A stretch of 24,289 bases of DNA from Prasinococcaceae sp. CCMP 1430 (Eukaryota > Prasinodermophyta > Palmophyllophyceae > Prasinococcales > Prasinococcaceae), in the NCBI GenBank assembly GCA_013416795.1, contig RQSC01000026.1, positions 270,349 to 294,637 of the forward strand. The letters run 5' to 3'. Below are positions 1 through 8,808 of the stretch, piece after piece. The notes under the pieces were generated by a model. That model did not search any database and had not been told where the DNA came from. It worked only from the letters and a program-made list of their open reading frames with translations. The translations under genes and the position numbers were made by a program. Each line of letters starts with the position of its first letter. Position 1 is the stretch's first letter.

Positions 1-1
1 C

Positions 2-1259
2 GAGTGCGGCGGCGGCGGCGGCGGCGGGGGCGCGGCTGCCGCGACGGCGGAGGGGGAGGTCGCGAGCGATGCGCTTGCAGCGGGCAGCAGGCACCCGCGC
101 GCGGCAGCGGCGCTGCTCGCAGCGGCACGCGGGGAGGGCGGCGTGGGGGCGGAAGCGCTGCTCAAGCCTACGAAGGTGCGCGGCGTGTGGCGCAAGCCAC
201 CCATCAGGCCGCGCGTCGCGCGCCAGGTGCGTCGCGAGTTCGACGCTTGGGGCATCGCGTGGCCGCTTGTAGACACCAGTGCTCCCAAGGCGCATCCGTA
301 CGACCGCTGGCTGAAGGGCTCCCGCGCGGACGTCGAGGGTGCAGAGCACCGCAAGACCGTCGAGGACAAGATGCGCGCGATGCCCAAGCTCGTCGCCGAA
401 TACCGCGCTGCGCGCAAGGCCGCGAGGGAGCCGAAGAGGGGCAAGGAGGCCGAGCACATCTTCGATCAGCTCTTCACGCCCCCCAGCGTCATGCGCCAGC
501 GCATCAAGCGCGCGGCGGGCGCGCGGCGCGGTGGCGGCGCTCTTCGCCGAAGGGCGCGCGGCGCACGCGCCGCAGATCGCGCTGCCCTCGGACCTGTCGG
601 GCGGCGTCGCGGTGGACGCGACGCTGCCGCTGCCGCTGCGAGAGGCCAACAGGCTGCTCTTCGGGCCAGACACGGCCTTCGCGCCCGAGTGGTTCGCGCG
701 AGCCAACATTCGCGAGGCGCGCATCGGCGAGTGGGAGGGCGCCGGCGGCATGGCGCGCGCGTCGCGCTCGCTGACGTACACGGCGCCGGGGACGCTGGTG
801 AGCGCGCCGTCGCCAGCGCGGGAGATGCAGACGTACACGCACGCGGCCCCGGAGCGTGGCGTCTACGCCGTGGACGTCCTCGTGGATCCGGGCCCCAAGG
901 TGCCGCTGGGGAAGGTCCTCAGAATCAGGTGGCGGTGCGTGCGCGTCCACGCGAGGCGCGCGGCGCCGCCGTTGGTCCGCCGCTGGGCCCGATGGTGGCG
1001 CTGACGCCTATCCCCCCCCCCCCCCCCCCCCCTTTGCGCCGCCTCCTCTCTGCCGCCCGCAAGGTACGTGATGTGGGCCGACGGCGCGCGCCGCACGCGC
1101 CTGCGCCTGACGTGCGCGGTCTTCTGGCTGCGCAGGCCGGCGCTCGGCCGGCGCCTGCTCGAGCGCGCGGCGCTCGGCGAGCTGCGGAGCGCCGGCGGCA
1201 AGATGCAGCGCCTGCTGGAGCTGCGGTGGCATGCGACGCCGGCCGTCGCATGCCCGTAA
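2..1259 (+). CDS. VASt-domain protein, 5'-truncated, multi-exon
   Basis: The reading frame is open at the window edge, so the gene starts upstream. The 3' part (about 576-928 joined to 1064-1259) reads as a VASt domain, the START-like lipid/sterol-binding fold of VAD1 and GRAM-containing LAM/Aster proteins. It has an LPLPLREANRLLF opening, a W-rich middle and SLTYTAPG, and the join at 928/1064 gives LRIRYVMWADG followed by a TRLRLTCAVFW strand. That intron (929-1063, 135 bp, phase 2) is well supported. The 5' block (about 164-490) lies in another frame. It contains GVWRKPPIRPRVARQVRREF and MRAMPKLVAEYRAARKAA and faintly recalls plant mitoribosomal mL59/64 proteins, a resemblance from memory only. 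The two blocks could be joined by an intron at 488-575 (phase 0, weak GTCATG donor). They could also reflect a sequence error, or be two genes. No GRAM domain is visible within the window. Confidence 0.5.
1012..1032 (+). repeat. C21 homopolymer in intron polypyrimidine tract
   Basis: An uninterrupted run of about 21 cytosines followed by TTT lies 31 bases upstream of the AAG acceptor of the VASt-gene intron (929-1063). It can serve as the polypyrimidine tract, made almost entirely of C. Exact run length in assemblies is often unreliable. Confidence 0.9.
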
Positions 1260-1275
1260 TAAACAGACTGTACTC

Positions 1276-2007
1276 TCACTGGTCGGTGAACGCGCCGGCG
1301 GCGGCGACGGCCTCCTTGAGCTTGGTGAGCACCTCCTCGTCCTTGGTGAGCGGATTGCGCTCGTCGGCGGTGGCGATGTCGAGCGCAGTCTGGCCCTTGG
1401 CGTTGACCTTCTTGGCGGCGGCGCCGCTGCGCAGCAGCAGCAGCAGCGGCTCGCGCCGCCCGTAGCCAGCCGCGTAGACGAGGGGCGTGTTGCCGCCCTT
1501 GTCCGTGGCGTTGACGTTGCAGCCCTCGTTGATGAGCACGCGGGTGGCCTCCAGCTTGTCGTACGCCACCGCCAGGTGGAGCGCGGTGCGGCCCTCCTCG
1601 TCCACGCCGTTCATGTCGACGTTGGTCGCGGCAAAGTCCTCGATGGCCTCGACGTCGCCCGCCTTGGCCGCGTCGAAGATGTCGTTGATCTCGAAGTACT
1701 CCTCCGGCGCCGCCTGCGCGGCGGGCGGCGCCTGCGCGCCCGCCGCGGCCATCTTCCGCTGCTGGTACTCCTGCATGGCCTGGCCGAACTTGCGCACGAA
1801 CTCGTCGTCCTGGTAGTACTCGGTGAGCGCCTCCTGGCCGCGCTCCTGGCGACGCGCGAGTCCAGCGGCGCGAGCGACGCGCGGGTCAGCCGAGGCGCGG
1901 CGGCGCGCGGGCGGCGGCGTGGCAGACGCGCTGCGCAACACCGACGACGCGCTGCCGGTGGCCGCCAAGGATGGCGCGACCGCCGACAAGGCGGCGGCGC
2001 TGCGCAT
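1276..2007 (-). CDS. AKR2-like ankyrin-repeat protein (chloroplast outer-envelope targeting factor)
   Basis: The C-terminal 190 residues carry an acidic/amphipathic lead (EYYQDDEFVRKFGQAMQEYQ) and then about four ankyrin repeats, including DEEGRTALHLAVAYDKLEAT and KGGNTPLVYAAGYGRREPLL. The order and wording, especially NTPL-YAAGYGR, match the C-terminal ankyrin domain of plant AKR2A/B. Those proteins are cytosolic and bind chloroplast outer-membrane proteins and envelope lipids. The protein ends AGAFTDQ. The start is uncertain: in-frame ATGs at 2007, 2031 and 2091 all overlap the opposite-strand CAS1 gene, and a CAG acceptor-like site near 1850 could mean the true 5' exon is spliced. From 2007 the product is about 243 aa, shorter than plant AKR2 (about 340 aa). 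Its stop is 16 bp from the convergent VASt-gene stop. A generic ankyrin protein is the main alternative. Confidence 0.65.
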   Translation of the reverse strand: MRSAAALSAVAPSLAATGSASSVLRSASATPPPARRRASADPRVARAAGLARRQERGQEALTEYYQDDEFVRKFGQAMQEYQQRKMAAAGAQAPPAAQAAPEEYFEINDIFDAAKAGDVEAIEDFAATNVDMNGVDEEGRTALHLAVAYDKLEATRVLINEGCNVNATDKGGNTPLVYAAGYGRREPLLLLLRSGAAAKKVNAKGQTALDIATADERNPLTKDEEVLTKLKEAVAAAGAFTDQ

Positions 2008-3391
2008 GACAGGGCTCGACAGGGACGCCATGCGCTCCGTGCTGGGGCTCGTGACGCTAGACCGCGCCACGCTGGTGGCAAGCGCCGGCACGCTGCGCTA
2101 CTGCGTCGAGTTCGCCGGGCTGCTCGTGTACATGGTCGTGTGCGACCGCACGGAGGCGTTTGGCACTGGCGAGAAGACATATTCCCGTGACGTGTTCTTC
2201 TTCATCTATGGGTGCCTGTGCTTCGGCGCCTTCGCCACATCGCTGCGTTTTCACGAGGGCCCCGACGCGAGCAAGCTGCTCAACCGCGACGTCACAGAGG
2301 AGTGGAAGGGGTGGATGCAGGTTCTCTTCCTGCTGTACCACTACTTTAACGCGGCCGAGCAGTACAACTCCATCCGGCTGTACATCGCCTGCTACGTGTG
2401 GATGACCGGCTTCGGCAACTTCAGCTACTACTATGTGCGCCAGGATTTTTCGGTGACGCGTTTTGCCCAGATGATGTGGCGGCTCAACTTTCTCGTATTC
2501 TTTGTGTGCGCGGCGTTGGGCAACTCGTACATGTTGTACTACATCAATCCCATGCACACACTCTTTACGCTGATGGTGTACGCTACGCTGGGGATCGCTC
2601 ACCAGCACAACTCGAACAACGCCTTCCTGCTGTTCAAGATTGCGGCGTGCTCGCTGCTGACCGTCGTGGTGTGGGAGGTCCCGGGCGTCTTCAAGTTGCT
2701 GAGCCGGCCGTTTGAGTTCCTGCTGGGCTACTCTGACCCGCGCCATCCGGAGCTCGACCCGCTGCACGAGTGGGAGTTCCGCTCGGGACTCGACAGGTAC
2801 ATTTGGATCGTGGGCATGCTGTATGCCTACGCGCACCCACGCCTCAACGAGCTTTTCGAGCGCGTGGACACGCTGCCGCAGCACACGCGCTGGGCAGTGC
2901 GCGCGGCCGGGCTCGGAGCGTGCGCCGTCGTCATGGTGCCGTACTACAACACGGTCTTCTCGCTGGGCAAGTACGAGTACAACGCGTGGCACCCATACAC
3001 CTCCTTCATCCCCATTACCGTCTTCATTGTGCTGCGCAATTACACGCAAACGCTGCGCTGCCACACGCTCACGCTCTTCTCGTGGCTGGGCAAGATCACG
3101 CTGGAGACGTACGTCATGCAATTCTCCATCTGGATGCTGTGCAGGCAACCAGACGCGCAGCCCAAGCTGCTGATGGTGTGGGTGGAGGGTTATCCGCTCA
3201 TCAACTTTGGCCTCGTGTCAATGGTGTACATAGGCGTGGCGCAGAGGTTGTTCACCATCACCAACGAGCTCAAGCGCGTCGTGCTGCCCAACCACGCCAA
3301 CAAGATGGCCACCAACTTGCTCGCGTGCGCGTTGGCGGTGCTGGTCTTTTACGTGGCGGGCTGGACAACGAAAACCTTTTTGTTGGCGTAG
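2006..3391 (+). CDS. CAS1/RWA-family O-acetyltransferase, multi-pass membrane protein
   Basis: The product belongs to the Cas1p 10-TM acyltransferase family, which includes CASD1 (sialic acid O-acetylation in animals), RWA1-4 (cell-wall polysaccharide acetylation in plants) and fungal Cas1p, all in the Golgi. Family blocks are clear: EEWKGWMQVLFLLYHYFN, IACYVWMTGFGNFSYYYV, then YNAWHPYTSFIPITVFIVLR and GKITLETYVMQFSIWML. I count about 12 hydrophobic segments from LRYCVEFAGLLVYMVV to LLACALAVLVFYVAGW. From the ATG at 2006 it is 461 aa; an ATG at 2030 is also possible, and the frame is open upstream to 1823. There is no SGNH/GDSL lumenal domain, so it resembles plant RWA rather than full-length CASD1. 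No intron is visible. It is head-to-head with the AKR2-like gene, with essentially no spacer. The likely role is acetylation of surface or secreted glycans; the substrate is unknown. Confidence 0.85.
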   Translation: MTGLDRDAMRSVLGLVTLDRATLVASAGTLRYCVEFAGLLVYMVVCDRTEAFGTGEKTYSRDVFFFIYGCLCFGAFATSLRFHEGPDASKLLNRDVTEEWKGWMQVLFLLYHYFNAAEQYNSIRLYIACYVWMTGFGNFSYYYVRQDFSVTRFAQMMWRLNFLVFFVCAALGNSYMLYYINPMHTLFTLMVYATLGIAHQHNSNNAFLLFKIAACSLLTVVVWEVPGVFKLLSRPFEFLLGYSDPRHPELDPLHEWEFRSGLDRYIWIVGMLYAYAHPRLNELFERVDTLPQHTRWAVRAAGLGACAVVMVPYYNTVFSLGKYEYNAWHPYTSFIPITVFIVLRNYTQTLRCHTLTLFSWLGKITLETYVMQFSIWMLCRQPDAQPKLLMVWVEGYPLINFGLVSMVYIGVAQRLFTITNELKRVVLPNHANKMATNLLACALAVLVFYVAGWTTKTFLLA

Positions 3392-4037
3392 TGATCACTG
3401 AACGATTTGGTGCACACCCACTGGCGCGCGCGCGCGTGCCTGCTGCTGTGCTGTAGCTCCTTCGCTCTCGCTCGCCCGCCGCGCGGGAGCAGACGCGCGG
3501 CTTGCAGGCACAAAAAACGGGTGCATTTTAAAAGTCGTGTGGTAGAGCAGTCACACGCGAACAGCCGATGGCGTCGTCGAAGAGAGTGTGAGAGCTCGTG
3601 CTGTCGATCCACCCACCTTGTGGCTGCTGCTTGTCGAAGCGTGAATGAAGGTGCACATGGTACTGCAAGTGTTTGTGTGGACCCCTCGTGTCCTCCTCAT
3701 TAGGAAGGGCAGTCGCCGGTCGAAGAAAAAAGTATAGCAAGTGCGTCCCGTGGGGCGTGCTCTTGGTTTGCGCCACCTCGTACGAGGCTGTCAATGGCAC
3801 GGCTGGCTCGCTCCACAGTACGACGTCCCCGCTTTTCGTTATCCCGCAATTATGGCCATGCGGCCCCGTCTGGCCGTCATTTATTTGCTCCGCAGCCGCT
3901 TGCCGCGCCTTCGTTGAGGTTTAGCCGTCGACGGACCGCGCTGTCGCGCGCGTGTCACATCGTACGGGCAAGAAGTCGGCTGCCCTCTGCTATCCGGAGG
4001 GAGGAGCAGGGTAGGAGCAGAGCCGTGTCTGCAGTAG
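3392..4037. other. Intergenic region between convergent genes (646 bp)
   Basis: This lies between the CAS1 stop and the stop of the minus-strand OPR/RAP gene. It is visibly richer in A/T than the coding flanks, with AAAAAACGGG, TTTTAAAAG and GAAGAAAAAAG stretches, as expected for two facing 3' UTRs. I see no canonical AATAAA, no convincing RNA gene and no ORF with recognisable content. Confidence 0.6.
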
Positions 4038-7000
4038 CTAGCTGGCCCCGCCGGCAGTATCTGGCGTGTTCGGAGCGTGGCTTGCCTGCGGCCTCTCCAG
4101 CACGGCGCGCAGCTTCTGTTCGAGGACGGACAGCCGCGCTGCCGCCTTTGCTCCCGCTGCTGGCCACTCGTCCCTTTTAATTTGGATGACCGCCCAACCG
4201 GCGAGCTCCAGGAGCAGGCAGCGGCAGAACTGTTGCCCGACCACGATGCGAGCGTTCCGTAGGGTGTCGGACGAGGAGATGAGCATAATAGCGACGCGCT
4301 GCGTGCGCACGGTGAGAGTCAGCGGCGCGCGAGCGAGCGCGTCCGGCGTGAGCGACTCGGATTCTCCCTGGCCAGAATCGACGCCGACCGCCATGCCAGT
4401 GCCACCCAGCGACTGCTTGACCTCGTCACAGAATCCGTGCGTGGCGTCTACCGCGTGACGCTCGTTGCGGTCGATGATGCAACGCGCTGCGTGTTCCGCT
4501 TCTGCGCTCATCAAGCTGGGCACAGCACCGCTCGGGGCGAGCGCCCTCGCCACCCTCGAGGCTACGGCGAGCCTGCAGAGACCCGTCTCGGAGAACGCGC
4601 GCACCGGCATGGAGCACGCAGTCTCCATGACCCTGAAAAAGGGCTCAGAGGTTATGTTGGTGGGGGCGGCTTCGACGGAAGATGTGACCGCGTTGGTGTC
4701 CTCTGCGAGCGGGGTAGCAGAGGGCTCGTCTCCGCCTCGAGCCTCTCTCGCTGAGAGCCACCTCAGCTTTGCGCTGACGTCACTGAGCGCTGCGGCCCAT
4801 GCCAGCGCGGCCATGTCGTCGGCTTCCCTGCGCTGATCGAGCATGCGCCCGGCTGCGGCCAGCAAGTTCACCATGATCTGGGCCGAGTTGCGCGGCGCCG
4901 GTTCCATCTTCGCACACGCCCTCGCTGCCATGCACACTGAGGACCACGGCAATGCGTGCGCGTCCGCCGCCACCAGTGCTGCGGCCTTGTCAAACGCGGG
5001 GTGCGCGTACCGGAACTCTGCGAGCGCCCACATGACAAACGCTGCGTGCGTCGGGCTGAGGCCCTTGACTCGCCCGGCAACGAGCTGGCACAGCTCATCG
5101 CATAGCGCCGCGCCCGGGAAATGCCCCATCTTCGCAAAGCTCCACATGAGCACGGACAGTTGGTCCGCCGAGTGGAGAGTCGCGCACCTGCCCAGGATTG
5201 CCTTCGATGCGGCGCGCAGCAGCTCTGAGGGGGCCTCGGCGCCCGGTGCGTGTCGGTCGGCGCTCGACCAGAGGATGCGGACGGTGTTGCCGATGTCTTC
5301 CGACGACGCGACCATTCCGACGTCGCCGTGCCGCTCCGGTGTGCCGAGCGGGCGTAGCAAGGCGCACGCGCTCTGCTGCAAACGGCAAAAGAGCTCTTTC
5401 GCGGCGGCACCCGCGTGGGCGTCAGATGACAGCGCGCGCATCGCTTCCGCTATGTTCTCGAGCAGCGCAGTAGAGAGGTCTGCGGCAGCAAGGGCATCGG
5501 TTGCTAGGCGCATGATGCCAACGCGGCGGTCACACGTGGCCACAGTCGCGGCGCGCAAGAGCATGCACAGCTCGTTGCTCGATACGTTCGACAGCGGGGA
5601 TGGCGACGTCGCATCCAAGCGGTCCGCGATGTAATCGATAACCCGGTCGAGCGCCTGGAGCTCGCCAAGTCCGGCGAGTGCCCAAGCGAGCTGCGTGGCA
5701 GATACGAGAGGTAGCACGCCGCTGCCCGGACTCTGCATGGGGGTCTCGAGCGCAGACATGATGAGTGCCAGCCAACCTCGGCTCGGATGGCAGCCCAGCC
5801 TGCCGAATGACCAGACGAGATTCGCGAGCTCCGTGGGCTCGTACTCGCCGATGCGAGCCTGCACCTGCTGCGTGATGTCGTCGAGCAGCTTCTGTCCGGG
5901 ATCCGCGCGCAGGTGCGCATGCGCCCAGAGCAGGTTGGTGACGTGGAGCGGCGCGAACGAAGCTAGCGACGACAGCGCCTGGCTCTGGACCGCGCGCAGC
6001 ATGCTCGGGCTGGGCCGCTCGTCCAGCATGGCGAATGACATCAGCAAGATGCTCAGCGAGAGCGGGTTGAAGTCCGTGATCATCTGGACCACCTGCTCGG
6101 CGATCGAAGCCAGCAGGAGGCGCCCGGGATGGTGCCCCAGCTGGCCAAAGCCGAAGATGAGGTTTGAGATCTCGTGCGCGCCGAAGGCAGCAATGATGCG
6201 CTGGGTGCGCACCGCCGTGCCCTCCAGGAATTGTAACCCCGGGTGAAAGTCGAGCGCCGCCAGTGACCATAGGATCATGGATACGTCGGCCGGCTGGAAC
6301 GAGCCAAGGAAGTGCATTGCGTGGCTGGTCACCTGCTGCAGCAAGGCCTCCCCTGGGTGGTGCTTGAGCGACGCGAACGCCCACAGGCAGTTGCCCACGG
6401 CCTGCGGCCGGTTGAAGAGCGCGAGCTTGCGCAGCATCTCCGAGCCGATGGCATTCATGAGTACGGGCGAGTAGTGCCCGAGAGATGCGTACGCCCAAGC
6501 CGTGTTGCTCAGCGCCTGAGGGTTGAAGCCCGGCACGCGCGAGGGCATGGCAGTCGCGACTGCTTCGAAGAGCGGGGCGGGGTGGTATCCCAGCGTCGCG
6601 TACGCCCAGCACGTATTCGAAATGTTCTGCGCGTTGTATCCGCACAGCTTCGCCTCTGCCTCGACGGCGACCGCCTCCATCAGCGGTATCGAGACGACTC
6701 CGAGCGTGGCGAATGACCAGATGCAATTCGAAAGCTCCTGCGGCTTCGCGTCACGGCTCCGAACAACCATCGCCATGGCGACGTCCTCGCACAGCGCGTC
6801 GCCCGGGTGGAAGGAGAGTGTGGCGTACGCCCAGATCGTGTTGGCGAGCTCTTGGCAATTGAAGGTCGTGATGCGCTTGCAGCATTCAGTGGCGGCGGCC
6901 CGAAGAATAGGCGCGATCCCGTGCGCGCGCTTGAGCGTGCTGAAGCCCCACAGCGTGTTGGCCAGGTTCCGCGATCCGAACTCCCCATTCTCGATCTTGC

Positions 7001-8393
7001 GTAGCACGACTGAGCAGAGCTGGCGAAAGACAGGCGACGACACGACCTGCTCGACGGTCGCCTGGCAGAAGCCCGTCTTGTACAGCTTCGCGCACTTGTG
7101 AATGGCCGTCGACGCGTTCACGGCGTTGAACACGTGCATGTGCTGCGCAATCACGTGCAAAAGCTCCTCCACGCTGTTGGCCGCTGTGAGCTGCACGTTG
7201 AGCATGCGCGCTTCGAAAGGGCGCAGGGCGTAGTGAATGTGTTGCGGCGGCTGCGGTGGCTGGGCGCGCCCCATCGCCATCCCCTGCTGAGCGGCCATTC
7301 GCGCAAACATGGCCTCAGCCGCTGACTGCCCGCCGGGGCTGGCTCTGCCGGCGGAGGGTAGCCGTGGATCGGCGTGCAGCGTGCGCGCAGGGGCTGCGCC
7401 CGTCGAGAAGCCCAGCGGAGCCGGAAACGTTGGCTCATACCCGGGCGGGGATGGCTGCAGGGCAGGCTGCGCCTGCGACGGCCCACTCACGATCGGGAAC
7501 AAAGCCCGCCGGCCGCCATGTGCTTCGACGGTTGCGGACGCGCGCAGCTCCTCGGGCCACGGGTTCAGTGACTGACGGAGCTGTCGGCGCGGCGAAGCAA
7601 ACGGTGCAGTGGTCCTGGTCGCACTGCCCCGGATGGACAGGCGCTCGGCGGCTCCGCGAAGCGCTGCCAAGCCTTGTGGGTCTGCATCGAGGTTCTCGTC
7701 ACCTGGCCTCTGCGCGGGATCCTTGCCTCGCGGCGCACATGAGTCGTTCGGACCCTGTTCGCTCCTGCTGCCGCCGAGGACAGGACGGGGGGCAACGTAC
7801 GCATGCGCGGCAGCCGCGTTGACGTTCGCCGGGTGGAGCGCAGCGCGCCCTTCGGTGAGCCCCCCCGGAAAGGCCGTCGCAGAAGTAGTGCTCCCCGTCG
7901 GCTCGGTCGGCGTCGACGATCGCCCACTGGCAGTCATGTCATCGCCTATCCAGCCGAAACGCGAGCCATACGAGCAGAAAGCCGTCCTGTCGCTGCTGCC
8001 AGGAGCGCTGCCCAGGGACGGCACTCCGTCGCTCGAGCCGATGGCATCGCTTCCTAGGTCGTCGGGGTACGACGCAGCCCGGTCGTCCCCAAGCCCAGCA
8101 GCCGCGACGGCCGCCGCCGTCGCACCCGCGCTCGCAGCATCCAGGGAGGCATTGCGCGAGAGACAAGGCCTGCTCCCGGCATCGCTGCGGACGCTGGCCG
8201 GGGTGCCAGGGAGATCCCCGCTGGCCTCGGAGTCGGCGACGGTGTCCAACGATCCGCTGCGCAGGCGCCGGTGGTGCCCGCGCTCACACTGCCCCTCGCC
8301 ACTATCGCCGCCCTTCAGCGGTGCACTGGCCGAGCGCAGCAACACGCTCGCGCTCTCTGCCGGCGGCGGCGCAGCAGCGAGCGCCCCTTCCAT
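4038..8393 (-). CDS. OPR-type repeat protein with degenerate C-terminal RAP domain
   Basis: A single 1451-aa open frame with no intron. Residues 1-400 are Ser/Ala/Pro/Gly-rich and look disordered. From about residue 474 to 865 there are eleven tandem repeats of roughly 35-40 aa, each centred on N-x-x-W-x-[FY]-[AG]-x-L followed by HPG-like turns (for example ELANTIWAYATLSFHPG and ELSNCIWSFATL). Further diverged copies follow near 1130-1230 (QLSVLMWSFAKMGHFPG). Such helical repeats are typical of OPR/FAST-like proteins that bind and stabilise or process organellar RNAs. Residues 1358-1428 resemble a RAP domain: TQRVAIMLI, then LLLELAGWAVIQIKRDEW and a closing helix. The usual acidic D/E-G-P-x-H start is replaced by ISSSDTL, so any nuclease-like chemistry is doubtful. 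The ATG at 8393 (MEGALAAAPPPAE) lacks a clear targeting peptide; an upstream exon may supply one (see 8302-8808). Confidence 0.85.
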   Translation of the reverse strand: MEGALAAAPPPAESASVLLRSASAPLKGGDSGEGQCERGHHRRLRSGSLDTVADSEASGDLPGTPASVRSDAGSRPCLSRNASLDAASAGATAAAVAAAGLGDDRAASYPDDLGSDAIGSSDGVPSLGSAPGSSDRTAFCSYGSRFGWIGDDMTASGRSSTPTEPTGSTTSATAFPGGLTEGRAALHPANVNAAAAHAYVAPRPVLGGSRSEQGPNDSCAPRGKDPAQRPGDENLDADPQGLAALRGAAERLSIRGSATRTTAPFASPRRQLRQSLNPWPEELRASATVEAHGGRRALFPIVSGPSQAQPALQPSPPGYEPTFPAPLGFSTGAAPARTLHADPRLPSAGRASPGGQSAAEAMFARMAAQQGMAMGRAQPPQPPQHIHYALRPFEARMLNVQLTAANSVEELLHVIAQHMHVFNAVNASTAIHKCAKLYKTGFCQATVEQVVSSPVFRQLCSVVLRKIENGEFGSRNLANTLWGFSTLKRAHGIAPILRAAATECCKRITTFNCQELANTIWAYATLSFHPGDALCEDVAMAMVVRSRDAKPQELSNCIWSFATLGVVSIPLMEAVAVEAEAKLCGYNAQNISNTCWAYATLGYHPAPLFEAVATAMPSRVPGFNPQALSNTAWAYASLGHYSPVLMNAIGSEMLRKLALFNRPQAVGNCLWAFASLKHHPGEALLQQVTSHAMHFLGSFQPADVSMILWSLAALDFHPGLQFLEGTAVRTQRIIAAFGAHEISNLIFGFGQLGHHPGRLLLASIAEQVVQMITDFNPLSLSILLMSFAMLDERPSPSMLRAVQSQALSSLASFAPLHVTNLLWAHAHLRADPGQKLLDDITQQVQARIGEYEPTELANLVWSFGRLGCHPSRGWLALIMSALETPMQSPGSGVLPLVSATQLAWALAGLGELQALDRVIDYIADRLDATSPSPLSNVSSNELCMLLRAATVATCDRRVGIMRLATDALAAADLSTALLENIAEAMRALSSDAHAGAAAKELFCRLQQSACALLRPLGTPERHGDVGMVASSEDIGNTVRILWSSADRHAPGAEAPSELLRAASKAILGRCATLHSADQLSVLMWSFAKMGHFPGAALCDELCQLVAGRVKGLSPTHAAFVMWALAEFRYAHPAFDKAAALVAADAHALPWSSVCMAARACAKMEPAPRNSAQIMVNLLAAAGRMLDQRREADDMAALAWAAALSDVSAKLRWLSAREARGGDEPSATPLAEDTNAVTSSVEAAPTNITSEPFFRVMETACSMPVRAFSETGLCRLAVASRVARALAPSGAVPSLMSAEAEHAARCIIDRNERHAVDATHGFCDEVKQSLGGTGMAVGVDSGQGESESLTPDALARAPLTLTVRTQRVAIMLISSSDTLRNARIVVGQQFCRCLLLELAGWAVIQIKRDEWPAAGAKAAARLSVLEQKLRAVLERPQASHAPNTPDTAGGAS

Positions 8394-8808
8394 CGGGCGG
8401 CGGCGGCAGCGGCGCCGATGATCGCAGCGTCGCGCAGTAGGGCCGGGCCGACCTGGAGGCGACGCTCGCCCGCGTGCGCTGCGGGCCGCGGCCGCGAGCC
8501 CGCGACACCGCGGTGCTTATCTCGGAACGCCTTTCGATCGAAAACGCGCGTATTTGGCATTGCCGCCCAGAGTCGAAAATCGCGCGCGCTCGCGCGGCGT
8601 CAGCGCCCGGCGGAGCGCGCGCGCACACGGCTCCCTCCCTGCCCCCGCCCCACTCGCGCGCCTCCGCGGTGGCCCGCAGGGCCGCGGGCGAGCGCGATCC
8701 GCGATGCATCTCCTCTTCTAACGTCGTGGACACGCACTTCGTGTAGTAAAATGCCTGCAGCGCGAAGCGCGCCGCCGCCGCGACCGCGACGGCCGCCTCC
8801 CAGCGCAT
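8302..8808 (-). other. Candidate signal-peptide-like ORF or 5' exon upstream of the OPR/RAP gene
   Basis: The minus-strand ATG at 8808-8806 begins MRWEAAVAVAAAARFALQAF, an Ala/Val-rich hydrophobic N-terminus ending in an A-F junction, then YYTKCVSTTLEEEMHRG. Directly after the ACG-AA codons for T-K lies GTGCGTGTCC, close to the donor consensus of other introns here. This could therefore be a first exon spliced to the OPR/RAP gene, supplying a bipartite plastid presequence. I could not identify an in-frame acceptor. The base at 8810, one base 5' of the ATG on the coding strand, is N. The downstream part of this frame is low-complexity Arg/Ala and overlaps the start of the OPR gene. Confidence 0.22.

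Noticed and set aside
4066-8421. Several plus-strand open frames antisense to the OPR gene, and Arg-rich frames in other genes
   Set aside because: They are compositional shadows: no conserved motifs, and the opposite frame has clear repeats and domains.
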